64,000 bases of DNA, from contig JACONQ010000007.1 of assembly GCA_014281115.1 (NCBI GenBank), positions 372,001 through 436,000 on the forward strand, in the 5' to 3' direction. Numbering within the stretch: position 1 is the first letter of the stretch; each line of letters starts with the position of its first letter. This DNA comes from Laburnicola sp. R22_1. Lineage: Eukaryota; Ascomycota; Dothideomycetes; Pleosporales; Didymosphaeriaceae. Position numbers and translations under genes: made by a program. Below are positions 26,174 to 35,903 of this stretch, piece after piece. The notes beneath the pieces were generated by a model. The model was not told where the DNA came from, did no database searches, and saw only the letters and a list, made by a program, of their open reading frames with translations.

Positions 26174-27497
26174 CAGTGCCAAGCCAAAAGTCTGTTCCCC
26201 CAACACGCTAACGCGCGTACACCAACACCAACACCCTATTTTCAACACTACATTACTCCACCAATATGAGCTCTTTTGGTGTAGAAATTTTAGGAAATCG
26301 TCGCCGCAATGCCGAATTATCTGTCCAGCAACGGGATTTAATTATCGCGAAGTGTGAGGCGGGCGCGTTATCGCGGGAGTTGGCTGAGGAGTTTAACTGT
26401 ACGCGTCGCTGCATCAACAAAACACTTCAGAGATATGGAGAACAACACCACAATCAATCGCGGCCTTAATCAGGGCGTCCCCAGGCGCTTAATACACATG
26501 ACAAGCGTGTACTCTATCAAGAGGCACGAAAAAACCCAAGGATCGAATACCCAGCCCTCCTCCGCGAGGCCTCCCTCCGCCGCATCTCTCGAACGACTGC
26601 ATATCGCGCATTAAAGGCAGAGAGCCTGACCAACTTCCAGGCAGCGCGGAAGCCCAAGATCACTCGCGCGGTGGCCCAGGAGAGGCGTCAATTCGAACGG
26701 GAATATCGCAATTAGGATTGGCGCGGACAGCCCTTCCGGTTCTCAGATGAGTGCTCTATTCAAAGACGCTCCGGCGGCACATCTACATGGGTTTTTCGCC
26801 TCCCACACGAGAAATAGAGACATGAGATGATCGAGGAGACAGTTATATCAAGATCTCGCGCGGCAATGGTGTGGGCGAGTATCTGGCTTGATCGGAGAGG
26901 GCGGGTTCGGCGGAGTCCCTTAGTGATCATGCCCAGGGACCCAGCAGCTCGTCGCAAAGGATACAGCGCATGGAGTTATATTGAAGCTCTACGCGAAGGA
27001 CTCCTCTGTAATTATCACGCAGGAGATATCTATATGCACGACATCGCGCCCATCCACAGGGCGCGACAGTCGCTCGATTTTTTGGCGGAACACGGCATAC
27101 AACCGATCGAGTGGCCGCGTTATTCCCCCGACATCAACCCCATCGAACATCTCTAGTGGTCCCTCAAGAGAGAACTCCATAAGCGTTACCCCAATATGGG
27201 CGACCTTGGCGACGGCGACGAGGACTTTGAGACCTTCTGCGCGGCGTTGAAAGATTGCTGGCGTAGGATCCCTAATTCGCTAATTCGCAAGCTTATACTT
27301 AGTATGCCGCACCGCCTACTTGCTCTCCAGCGTGCGCGCGGGTATCAAACAAAATATTAATCAAATAATTATCTCTATATCAATTATCAACTCTCCGGGA
27401 GCGATATTGGGGGTACCGGAGCGCTCTGCGCGACGGGGTGGTGATGATGGCGGACCTCGCTTACCCCTGCGGGGAACAGACTTTTGGCTTAGTACTG
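26174..27497 (+). mobile_element. Tc1/mariner DNA transposon, full length (1,324 bp)
   Basis: Terminal inverted repeats begin CAGTGCCAAGCC on the left and CAGTACTAAGCC when the right end is read inward, both continuing AAAAGTCTGTTCCCC. TA dinucleotides flank both ends (26172-26173 and 27498-27499), the expected TSD of this superfamily. The internal transposase is a pseudogene. It is the only recognisable transposon inside the gene island and sits between the ankyrin and alpha-glucuronidase genes, about 80 bp from the stop codon of the latter. Confidence 0.92.
26266..27360 (+). pseudogene. Tc1/mariner DD34E transposase with four nonsense codons
   Basis: One frame runs from ATG at 26266 to TAA at 27358-27360 (364 codons) with internal stops at 26467 (TAA), 26713 (TAG), 26815 (TAG) and 27154 (TAG) and no frameshift. 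An N-terminal helix-turn-helix region (LSVQQRDLIIAKCEAG, then CTRRCINKTLQRYG) precedes the DDE catalytic core: FSDECSIQR holds the first Asp, MHDIAPIH the second, and 34 residues later the Glu of SPDINPIEHL. Each stop is one transition from CAA, CAG or TGG, as RIP would produce. The enzyme would cut and paste the element at TA sites, but is inactive as written. Confidence 0.9.
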
Positions 27498-27576
27498 TAA
27501 GGACGGCAAAATGTTCATTGTATTGAGGCCAAGGCAACGACGCAAGGAGCGAAGCGGTGACTGCGCCGCAAGCTCG

Positions 27577-30149
27577 TCAATCAACAATCCCCGGGGGAAG
27601 GAAAGAAACATAATCGATTGGCGCGGGCTCCATCTTGTCCGGCCTTCCCACAATTTTGAGCATATCGCCGTTCAGAACTGTTACGTTTTTGAAGGTGATG
27701 CGTGTCGCCGTATGTCCATCAAGATATATCGAAGGCGCATGTCCCAGTCTGTCCTCCAGATCACCTTTCCAGCTACCAATCGTTCTGTTGTTGATGAGCA
27801 ACTCATACTGTGCTTTGCCGCCGATTAGATCATAATAATTGACCGCTACATCGTAGGTTCCTGAGGCGAAGGTAATATTCGACGTAGCGGTCCCAACCGT
27901 CGTATTGGACGTCGTGACGATCGCTGTGTAGCCTGACGCCGCGTGGAAGGGATCAACGGCATACGACTTGTAGCCACTAAGAGCCATCCTCTCGGCCTCA
28001 ATCCGATATGGATGGTTCCCCATCCTCTTGGCTTGATCTGGAATCTCGGAAAGATTGTAGTACAATTGATTGGAGTCACGCCACACGAGTGCATGTCCAG
28101 CTTGGAAGGTTTGTAGGAACAGAACATGCTCGTAACGCTCATCGTCGATCTTGCCTTTAAGCGACTGCCACTGCTCAAGGAAGCCCTGCGCAGTGGATGC
28201 GCCCTCATAATGCGCGTCATAGAAGTGCTGTATGACTGCCTTCCCCGACTTGAGGCGGTGAGTGTAATTAACATGATGAAACCACAGCAATAAATTGTCG
28301 GGCGTCAGATCAATATTCTCGTACATGCGGGCCACTGCAGGTGGATACTGGCCTGTGTTTCCGGTGCCATTCTTGACGCTCCTGTCCATGCCAATGCTGG
28401 TTTTGTCTGCACGTGTCCACTGGCCCCAACCATTGTTATCCTGTGATGCTGGGTTCGGTCCAAAGTGTGTGTAGAGAATATCAGTCAAGGTTTGTATACC
28501 CAGATTGCCTGTGTAGTTCTCATAGGCTGGCCATGATTTCATCGACATGTCGGTGATGGTGTCAATGACTGTGCGGTCGAAGCCAAAAGTCAAACGGATC
28601 CAGTCGTGAAGAATATCTTCGGGCTCCAAAGCAGGATCCCACGCCATCAAGCTATAGGCATAGAGGTTCTACAAGCACTTAGTACTGATCAATAGCAATA
28701 GAAGAGCCAATTCATACTCACCGACATGGCGAGATGGCTGCCCAGCCACGTTGAATTCATCCCAACGTTTACTACACCAGCAAATCCACCAAGCGGTCTT
28801 TTGAAGCGCTCTCCAGACAAGATGTCCTTCACTTTCGACGGACGCTGTTCGGCTCTCATATCAAATTCTAAAATCTCTTTCCAGAGAGGCGCAATATATA
28901 CAAGATGATTCTGCTGGCCGAGGTATTCCTGGGTTATTTGAAGTTCAATAGCTGTATTCGTCTTTTGGAGCGTGGAGAAAAGTGGCGAAGCAGGCTCGCG
29001 GACCTGAAAATCGATTGGGCCATACTTGATCTGGACCACCACGTTATCGTCAAACTTCCCGTCTAGGTCCTTGAAAAAATCAACAGCGGCATTTGCTCGA
29101 TCCGCCTTCCAATTCGACTGGTTGATATGATTGTCGTAAACGAAGGCCCTAAACATGACGATACCTCCGTGAGGCTTAGCTGCTCGGGCAAACATATTTG
29201 CACCATCGGCAAGTGTGCGATTGTATGTTAAAGGTCCAGGTTGGCCTTCCGAATTTGCCTTGACCAGATATCCTGCCATGTCTGGTACACGAGCATAGAT
29301 CTGGTTGGTGATATTCGCCCACCAAGCATCAGCTGCCGGATTGAGCGGGTCGAATGTGCTGAGCCCTCCAAATGTCTGCGGTGACGCAAAATTCAGTCTG
29401 ATTCCGAGCTGTACGCCGTATGGTCTCATCGCATCAGCTAATATTCCTAGCCCTTCGATGTTCCGTGCGCTTAGCAATGTTGCATTGGCGTTGACGTTGT
29501 TCACAATAATGCCGTTGATGCGAATGAATGCTAGGAGACGAGCGTATTTGACCACGCGTGTCATATTCTTGGCGACGAATCCGTCTTGGAAGAAGATTGA
29601 GGGTCCAGCATACCCGCGCTCTATACTGCCGTCCAGATTGTCCCACTCATTCACCCATCGAATGGGTGCATGAGGGTTAGAGACATAGGAAATCGGATCG
29701 AGCTTGCCCTGGGCTAGCCGCGAGAGGTAATCGAAGGCGCCGTACAAAGCACCCCGCTCGTCTCGTCCGAGTATCAACACCTGCCGCCCTTTGGTGCTGA
29801 GAAAGTAGCCGTTCTTTTTGATTTCTTTCGCCTCGGCAAAGTCGCCATAAGCTTTCTGGTACGCATGAGCTGTTCCCACATAGATAGATCCGGAACCAAT
29901 TTGCGACGTCCCGTTGCCAAGACGTTTTCCAAAGATACTTTGGATACCGCGCTGAATCTCTTGTCCTGCGGTGTATACCGGACTGCCTTGTGTCCCATTC
30001 AGAACGACAATCGAGGAAGGGAGAGAGCCATAGTCGCTGGCATTCGGAAGTGGGGCGTACCGTAGCCATGCCGCAGACCCATCTTCAGCTGTAACAAGAC
30101 CGGGCAGCAATCCGAGAAAAGATAGACGAAGATCATCCTGCGGCGGCAT
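27577..30149 (-). CDS. aguA: GH67 alpha-glucuronidase, secreted (two exons)
   Basis: Exon 1 (30149-28722) and exon 2 (28668-27577) join across a 53-bp intron (28721-28669; GTGAGT...TTGTAG) to give 839 residues, close to other fungal GH67 enzymes. The enzyme removes 4-O-methylglucuronic acid from xylan oligosaccharides, outside the cell. I chose ATG 30149 over an in-frame ATG at 30209 because it puts a hydrophobic signal peptide (LRLSFLGLLPGLVTA) at the N-terminus, just before EDGSAAWLRYAPL, the usual mature start. Catalytic candidates are Glu301 (KANSEGQPGP), Asp380 (KYGPIDFQ) and Glu408 (QITQEYLGQ); the Asp-Glu spacing of 28 matches the family. The junction LAMS/NLYAYSLMAWDP is well conserved in GH67. 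Many N-x-S/T sites fit secretion. The name aguA is by family likeness. Confidence 0.92.
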
Positions 30150-30209
30150 ACAGTGTTGGTTTTCTCTGGAACTGAAGCTCACGGGTTCAGGGACAGTCTT
30201 ATAAGACAT

Positions 30210-31366
30210 GCTCCACTGCCATCAATCGGAGGAATAAATGAAGTGTTTGTTGGCAGTGATATCGTCGTAAAGAGTGCCTTTATTCAGCCTAAAAGGCGGG
30301 TGGCGAAATGTGGAGAACACGCATAGTCGGTGACTCAGTCGTGCGTAGTGTACACACGGGGAGATGCTGGTCCCTGGTGGTGATCGATGGCGGCCCGGAT
30401 GGGAGTGGAAGTGGGGAAGATCCTTGTGAGTGGGGAGGGCGGCTGGTCACTGTTTTGGACGGGCCGAATCTGTCAAGGCCAGGCTTGTTGTCGGCGAACT
30501 TGCGTATTCGCCGTAACTGTCTGCAATAAACAGACAATGTGCCCGACATTCAAACAGTTGAAGATGGATGGGAAAGAAGGTGGTAGGTGTGCTCTGAGGA
30601 CACGGCACCGAGAGGACGATGACCAATCGCCGTTTGGCGCGTCCTGTTTGGGACTAGCGTTATTTCCGAGGGCAGCCGCGAACACTGGAGGGGGACACGT
30701 ACGCGGAGCCGCCCCAGTCACCACGATCACTTTCATCACTACTCTTGCACTGGTAGATAGCACCGACACCGAATACGATCTTACACCTCGATGTTGTTAG
30801 GTCTCCAGTGCGCGAGACAATCATTCAATACCTGAGGCTACAAATAATTTGCGCGGCCGCGTGACACTGATCTAGATGGAGACAGCGGACTCAGATCAAT
30901 TGCTTCCTAGCAGATATGTTATGGGGGAACATAGTTGACGTATCGGCGATTGAGTAGCCGTTGAGCCGTTGCTAAGTACTCAATTTCATAGAACCAAATA
31001 TGAGTACACTGATTACTTGGACTGATTTGGACGCACGTGTTTAGACACATCTATTTCTACAACATCACCAGCCTCACACCTTAAATGCATTATCTGAATC
31101 TTGGGAATGATACATTGGGTTCGACCGACTTCGAACAAACTCTAACCATTCAGACACTCGACCAGATCGGATAAAACACTCTGCAATCATGCCCATTTAC
31201 ATCTGCTGCATTGAAAGGTTTCCCGCGGAAACTAATCATACAATCCAGAGCACGCACTCCAATCTACTGCTTTGGCTCCTCCCTCAGAGTCTCCAACTCA
31301 TAACCCTCGCTGCTCTCGCCCTGTTTCCTCTCCATCCAAGCACCAACAGGCATTCCATTGCGATCC
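30210..31366. other. Intergenic region between the GH67 gene and the unknown gene
   Basis: About 1.15 kb with only short overlapping frames on both strands. It is upstream of the GH67 gene and downstream of the minus-strand gene ending at 31367, so it should hold the GH67 promoter. I see no site I can assign with confidence. Confidence 0.5.
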
Positions 31367-33664
31367 CTACGCGGAAACATGCGAATTGTACGTCACAAGT
31401 CGCTGTGGCGGGGTTGTCGATGTCGCCTCGTGTTGCGTCACGCTCTGCAGACTATCCTCAGAGACCTCACGGGAGATGTCTCTCAAGTGGCCCCGGATGT
31501 TCTCTTTAGATATGATGCGCGGACCCAACACCTTAAGAGGAGGGGGACGCTGCAGCTGCTCAGATCCGGAGCTGCTGCGGAAACTTGCAGAGCGTGCAGG
31601 GTACTTCGGCGGAATTGGCGGTGGCGAAGAATCGACATCTCGAGGCCAGGCCGTCATGGGCGGGGAGGATGCTGTTGGTGTTTGACCGGGCCATGGCAGG
31701 GGCTCTGGTGACAGCGCAGTAGGTGTCTGACCGGGCCACGGAATGTGCTGCGGTGTATCGAAATAACGGGCTTCATCATCATCAGACTGCTGGCGGTATC
31801 CACGCTCCAGCGGATGTCTCAATGCTGACATATCCGACAAGGGCGAGTCATACGCCCCTGACTGGTACGCGTTGTGCTCCAGCATCGCATGCATCTTGTG
31901 GGCGATGAATCCTGGGGTAATGTCTCGCTCATAGCCCGTGCCTGCATAGCTTGGGAGACTAGAAGCCGACTCATTGATGGGTGGAGGGGAAGGAGTCTCC
32001 TCGACGCTTTTCAGGATTCGATTTCGCTCGGTCGTGACGAAAGCTGGTTTGGGAATTGCACTCGGTGGAACCATTGGTGAGCTACCATCATTCAAACGCT
32101 CAGGCCCAGGCTCAAGAGAAGACACAGGGACTGACACGTCATCCTCTGCGAAGGGGTTCGAGTTGCGGATTGAGCTGTGCACACCATCGGAATCATTCAT
32201 TTGCTGAATGGGCCTAGTAAGAGCTGGTTGTGGCGGTGATGGTGCTTCATACAGGTCTGAGTTATCCACATCACTCTCTTTCTCCTTTTTCTGGCTTGGC
32301 TGAGTGAGAGGTTGTCTGAATCGTCGTCGTGGCGACGATGATTCGTACAGGCCTGAATTATCCACACCGCTCACCTTCCAATCACGCAGCAATCCATTGA
32401 CATCTTCGGATTCTGGTATAACTGGAAACTGCAAGGGTCGAGTGACGCCGTGGAGAGGGCTCTTGGGCTCGGGTTTCGTCTTCGTGGGGCTGGGCATAAT
32501 ACCAAACATCCCGAACGGTACCTTCTTGTCTTTATGCTCCTTCTTCCCGCTCTTTGTGGGTGTCTCAAATACCAAGGATGACTGACGTGAAGAACGGCTT
32601 CCCATACTACCTCCTGAGCGGCGGCGCTCTGCACTCGTGCGAGGTGTATCGAGGCCCCTACACATCATCATCGGGCTCTCCCTTGCATTCCTACTGCGTT
32701 TTCCAAACACAGGACTCTTCGGACCCTGGTTATCATGTTTTTTGCGGTTGAGCTTAGCTTTCTGCGCGGCAAAGTAGTCGGCCAAGACCTTCTTGTGGTT
32801 CTTCGGTTTCTCGACGATTCCGCCGTACTTCTCATATATGTCGCGAAGCTCCCTCTCGAGAGCTGCAACCTCTCTCCTCGTGACTGGTGCCTCAACCTTC
32901 TGCTGGGACGAGGTGACGGTTGAAGGTGCCGAAGCCACGACTCCGTCTTCTCCTCGCGGGTAGGATACCAGGCGATACGGATTCGCACTCTGCGGCATCG
33001 TAACGTTACCCTCCGGAAACGCGACACGACTCGGATGCCGATCCTCGATGAACTTGGCCAGTCGCCCGTAATACCTCCTTCCCCGAGGGTCGTAGGACTC
33101 GCGCACGGCATTGACGACGGGCACAAAGATGACACGCCATGCTTTGCAAATATTCTGCAGCTCGAAGAACCGGAAGCCAAACGGGTTGCGCGCCTTCCCC
33201 ACACAGAACTCCTGCAGCAACCACGCGTACAACATCTTCTCATGCTCCTCTACGCCCCAGTGCGTAGTATCGAACTTGCCGTATTTGCTCTGATCAGGGG
33301 TGAATAACGCCGTGTTGCCGTCGGCACGCGGGTCGTAGCGTAGCTCGCCCTCGTTGAAGTTGGTGTAGAACCAGAGGATGTCGATACCTTTGATTTTGCC
33401 GCCCTCCGAGGCGCGCGGTTCGCCGCCTGGTTGCCAGAGGAGGAAGCTGTCGCGATGGTGGGACCAGGGCTTCAGGAAGGCCTCTGTACCGAGAAAGTGG
33501 TTCTCAAGCCCGTCTAGGCCTTGGATACGAAGAAGATCGAGAGCTTGCTTGAGGCCTGGCGCGAGCTTCTCCTTGAGGGCGCGCGGGTTGAGCGCACTGC
33601 GGAGGTTGCTTATGCTGGGGGCGCCGGAGGAGGTGGAGAATCGGGGATCCTCGGTTTTCTCCAT
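31367..33664 (-). CDS. Conserved-looking unknown protein with folded N-terminal part and disordered tail
   Basis: I do not recognise this gene. The frame is open for 852 codons from 33925, but the first 87 residues are Arg/Pro-rich and look like translated 5' UTR. The ATG at 33664 (MEKTEDPRFS) gives 765 residues and is preferred. Residues about 20-250 look globular, rich in aromatic residues (GIDILWFYTNFNEGELRY and NPFGFRFFELQNICKAW). A lysine-rich helical stretch (ELRDIYEKYG, then KKVLADYFAAQKAKLNRKK) follows near 270-320. The remainder is Ser/Pro-rich with two PWPGQTPTA repeats near 680-715 and probably disordered. No signal peptide or membrane segment is seen. No introns are needed. It is divergent from the plus-strand gene at 34443. 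Confidence 0.75.
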   Translation of the reverse strand: MEKTEDPRFSTSSGAPSISNLRSALNPRALKEKLAPGLKQALDLLRIQGLDGLENHFLGTEAFLKPWSHHRDSFLLWQPGGEPRASEGGKIKGIDILWFYTNFNEGELRYDPRADGNTALFTPDQSKYGKFDTTHWGVEEHEKMLYAWLLQEFCVGKARNPFGFRFFELQNICKAWRVIFVPVVNAVRESYDPRGRRYYGRLAKFIEDRHPSRVAFPEGNVTMPQSANPYRLVSYPRGEDGVVASAPSTVTSSQQKVEAPVTRREVAALERELRDIYEKYGGIVEKPKNHKKVLADYFAAQKAKLNRKKHDNQGPKSPVFGKRSRNARESPMMMCRGLDTPRTSAERRRSGGSMGSRSSRQSSLVFETPTKSGKKEHKDKKVPFGMFGIMPSPTKTKPEPKSPLHGVTRPLQFPVIPESEDVNGLLRDWKVSGVDNSGLYESSSPRRRFRQPLTQPSQKKEKESDVDNSDLYEAPSPPQPALTRPIQQMNDSDGVHSSIRNSNPFAEDDVSVPVSSLEPGPERLNDGSSPMVPPSAIPKPAFVTTERNRILKSVEETPSPPPINESASSLPSYAGTGYERDITPGFIAHKMHAMLEHNAYQSGAYDSPLSDMSALRHPLERGYRQQSDDDEARYFDTPQHIPWPGQTPTALSPEPLPWPGQTPTASSPPMTAWPRDVDSSPPPIPPKYPARSASFRSSSGSEQLQRPPPLKVLGPRIISKENIRGHLRDISREVSEDSLQSVTQHEATSTTPPQRLVTYNSHVSA

Positions 33665-33925
33665 CTTGAGAATGGACTCCGGCAGAGCTGAAGATTGCAA
33701 CAGCAGCCGATCAATGTGCGAGGTGGGTTGCGGAGAGGGTGCGGGTAGAGGGCGGCGGGCGCGAAGGGCGAGGGCGATTTGGCTGCCGTGGGTGCGATTG
33801 CGATAGTTGAAGCTAGGCGCGAGGCTATGGTGCGGACATGGTGACCTCAACAAACGGCGACGGCGGCGGTGTGCTGCTGGTTGGTTGGCAGGGCAAACGG
33901 TCGAGTGAAATCGTGAACTAGGCAC

Positions 33926-34442
33926 GCGATGAAGCGCGGAACTTGACCGTGAAGTTACTAGGAGACTGAGGTCTTGTGAAAGATGATGATGTCAATGTCG
34001 ACAGCCCTTTCACTTCAGACGCGCAAACACTGTCGTTATATTTTTTCAGGTTGTGCTCCACTCTGTTGGCGGTTGTTACTTACTCAACACCAATGAGGAA
34101 GTTCGCAGGTATACCCGTCGGTCATAGGCTCTATACCCTCGTCAGTACGCAAGGAGTAGCTATAGGGGACCAGAATCGAGGAAGCCCACGAGAAGAAGCC
34201 GAGTGTAGCTCACTTCCTCCAAGTTTTCACAAAGTGGCCCAGCCTAATCTTCTTTCACTCACTAACAATGTAAGGTAACAGCACCGGTTAGGCATTCACG
34301 GATTCTTGCTTTCATTTATTAACAATGTAAAGCGACACATTCCATAAGCGAGAGGCGCAAAGGGGACATGCAAGATATAAAAGTCCTCTTGTCCCCGATA
34401 CTTAGAGATCTATCACCACTCTGCTAGTCTCGACTCTCAACC
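33926..34442. promoter_or_regulatory. Shared upstream region of two divergent genes
   Basis: About 520 bp between the minus-strand unknown gene and the plus-strand gene at 34443. A TATAAAAG stretch lies at 34375-34382, about 60 bp before the ATG at 34443, and could act as a TATA element for that gene. The sequence TAACAATGTAA occurs twice (near 34262 and 34320). Confidence 0.35.
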
Positions 34443-35389
34443 ATGGATGCTCAACAAGGAACTCGAGACCTGGCTCGCAACTCAAAACCTACCGATATGA
34501 CCAAGCCATCCTTCTGCGATCTCGCGGGCGAGACGCGAAACCAGATCTATGCATACGTTCTAGGAGCACCACACATGCATCCAATCGAGGTGCCGGCACC
34601 TACGATCGTGCTGAAATGGAACGATGACAAGGGAAATCTATCACTATGTGGACCTCACATGAACCGTAATCGTCCCGCTATCCTTGCTCTCCGCTCTCTA
34701 AGCTCGCTCAATCATCAGGTTCGGAATGAGGCACGCAGCTTCTTCTTTGCCAACTACAACTTCATTGTCCGGTTATCAACCTTCCCACACGTTTATAGGT
34801 TGCATGTCATGAACCACGTCCAGGTGTACAATGCGTTCCTCGATTCCATCGGGATTATAGGTCGAGAGAGCATCCGATTCCTGAGTCTTTTGACGTGTCG
34901 AAACGAATTTAGTCACGCGTTAGTCGACGATATGAAGGCTGTCAAAACCTTTTTCGAACTAATGGGTGAGTGTTCCAACCTCAAGATTTGAACCTAATGC
35001 TTGGCGTGTCCTGCTTCTATGGTCACTATCCGGTCGACATGGTCACCATAGCAAACTATCTTCTACACAATGGCCCGGAGCCAGACCACGTGCACTCAGA
35101 CATAACAAAGCAGCTTGGAAAATTAGTTCGTGGCAAGAATTTTCAGCTCGCTCTACTTTTGCTGAAGAGCCCGCGGCGAGGGAACAGCCGTTCATGGTGT
35201 TGGTCATCAGGAAGATATGAGAGGAAGGGCTGGGGCCATCGGCGCGTCGATACAAAGGATGAAGGAATTGATGGGCAGACTTGGATAATGGGTCTGGAAG
35301 AGACGGAAAGAACTCTGTTGCATTCCCAAGCTTCGTCGTCCCAAGGAGACATTTCCTGGGATGACGAATTTTTTGCTGAGGTAGTATAG
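34443..35389 (+). CDS. F-box/2EXR-like fungal protein, intron or frameshift near 34,970-35,050
   Basis: The first frame (34443-34991) starts with a leader and then FCDLAGETRNQIYAYVL, which resembles the opening helix pair of many fungal F-box-like or 2EXR proteins (LPxExRNxIYxYVL). ALRSLSSLNHQVRNEARSFFF continues that pattern. It stops after GECSNLKI. A second frame then reads LMLGVSCFYGHYPVDM and runs to TAG at 35387-35389. A GT-AG intron at 34966-35051 (GTGAGT...CCATAG, 86 bp) restores a frame to 35389, predicting 287 residues. However, the text on either side (FFELMGECSNLKI then LMLGVSCFY) reads like one continuous protein broken by a one-base shift. I cannot decide which. Such proteins often serve as adaptors, but the function here is unknown. 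Confidence 0.55.
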
Positions 35390-35540
35390 GGTTGGCGAAA
35401 TTTCCTCCCACAAGTCGTGTGGGGCGGAGTATTACTGAACTCGGATATGGAGTTGGTTCGGACCACTTGAATACTCCGTGAGCATATTTGCGCGCGAATG
35501 CGAACCAAGGTACCCACTTAATTGAGAACCGCGTTACAAT

Positions 35541-35903
35541 ATTTTATCTACTTTTTCCTCCTTCTTCGAACTATCTACTGCGTATAATAGATATTTAACA
35601 GTGCCACTTGTCGCAGCTAAGCTCTACTCTCCTAGTAATAGTTATATATAGTAACGCTATAATCTATACTAATTACTTTTAATTACTTATTATAGTATTT
35701 TAAGTACTATTTTTATAACTAAATTTAGAGTACTAGTAGTAGTAAGCGCTAAGTTACTAGCTTTTATTATACTACTAGTATCTACTATATATCTTTTTAT
35801 TATTATTATTTTAAAGTAAAAGTTATATTAGTATTAAGCTTATTAATATTATAGTTATAATAAGTATAATACTACTTTATTTAGTAGTAGTAATAATTAT
35901 AGA
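35541..35903. other. Start of the right AT-rich block, RIP-type sequence
   Basis: Composition changes abruptly near 35,520-35,600. The stretch is TpA-rich with many TAG/TAT triplets and no open frame. It is the target sequence into which C6 inserted. Confidence 0.5.

Larger units (their letters stand above)
22091..35540. other. Gene island of normal base composition between two AT-rich blocks
   Basis: CpA and TpG are present at ordinary levels, reading frames are open over hundreds of codons, and GT-AG introns are short (53-92 bp). Both flanks turn into RIP-type sequence within about 100 bp. RIP acts on duplicated DNA, so the island is probably single-copy sequence apart from the Tc1 element inside it. 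Confidence 0.85.

Noticed and set aside
23548..30149. A secondary-metabolite or effector cluster in the island
   Set aside because: No polyketide synthase, NRPS, P450 or transporter gene, and no small cysteine-rich secreted protein, was found. Only the GH67 enzyme has a signal peptide.
30308..30800. Overlapping frames upstream of the GH67 gene
   Set aside because: Both strands are open over the same bases, with no homology that I recognise. More likely promoter sequence.
31189..31711. Plus-strand frames of 106-137 codons
   Set aside because: They overlap the 3' part of the minus-strand unknown gene and are its antisense shadows.
32304..33307. Several frames inside the unknown gene on both strands
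   Set aside because: Shadows of the 765-residue frame, which is far longer and has consistent composition.
35043..35517. Minus-strand frames of 122-124 codons
   Set aside because: Antisense to the second part of the F-box/2EXR-like gene; no independent support.
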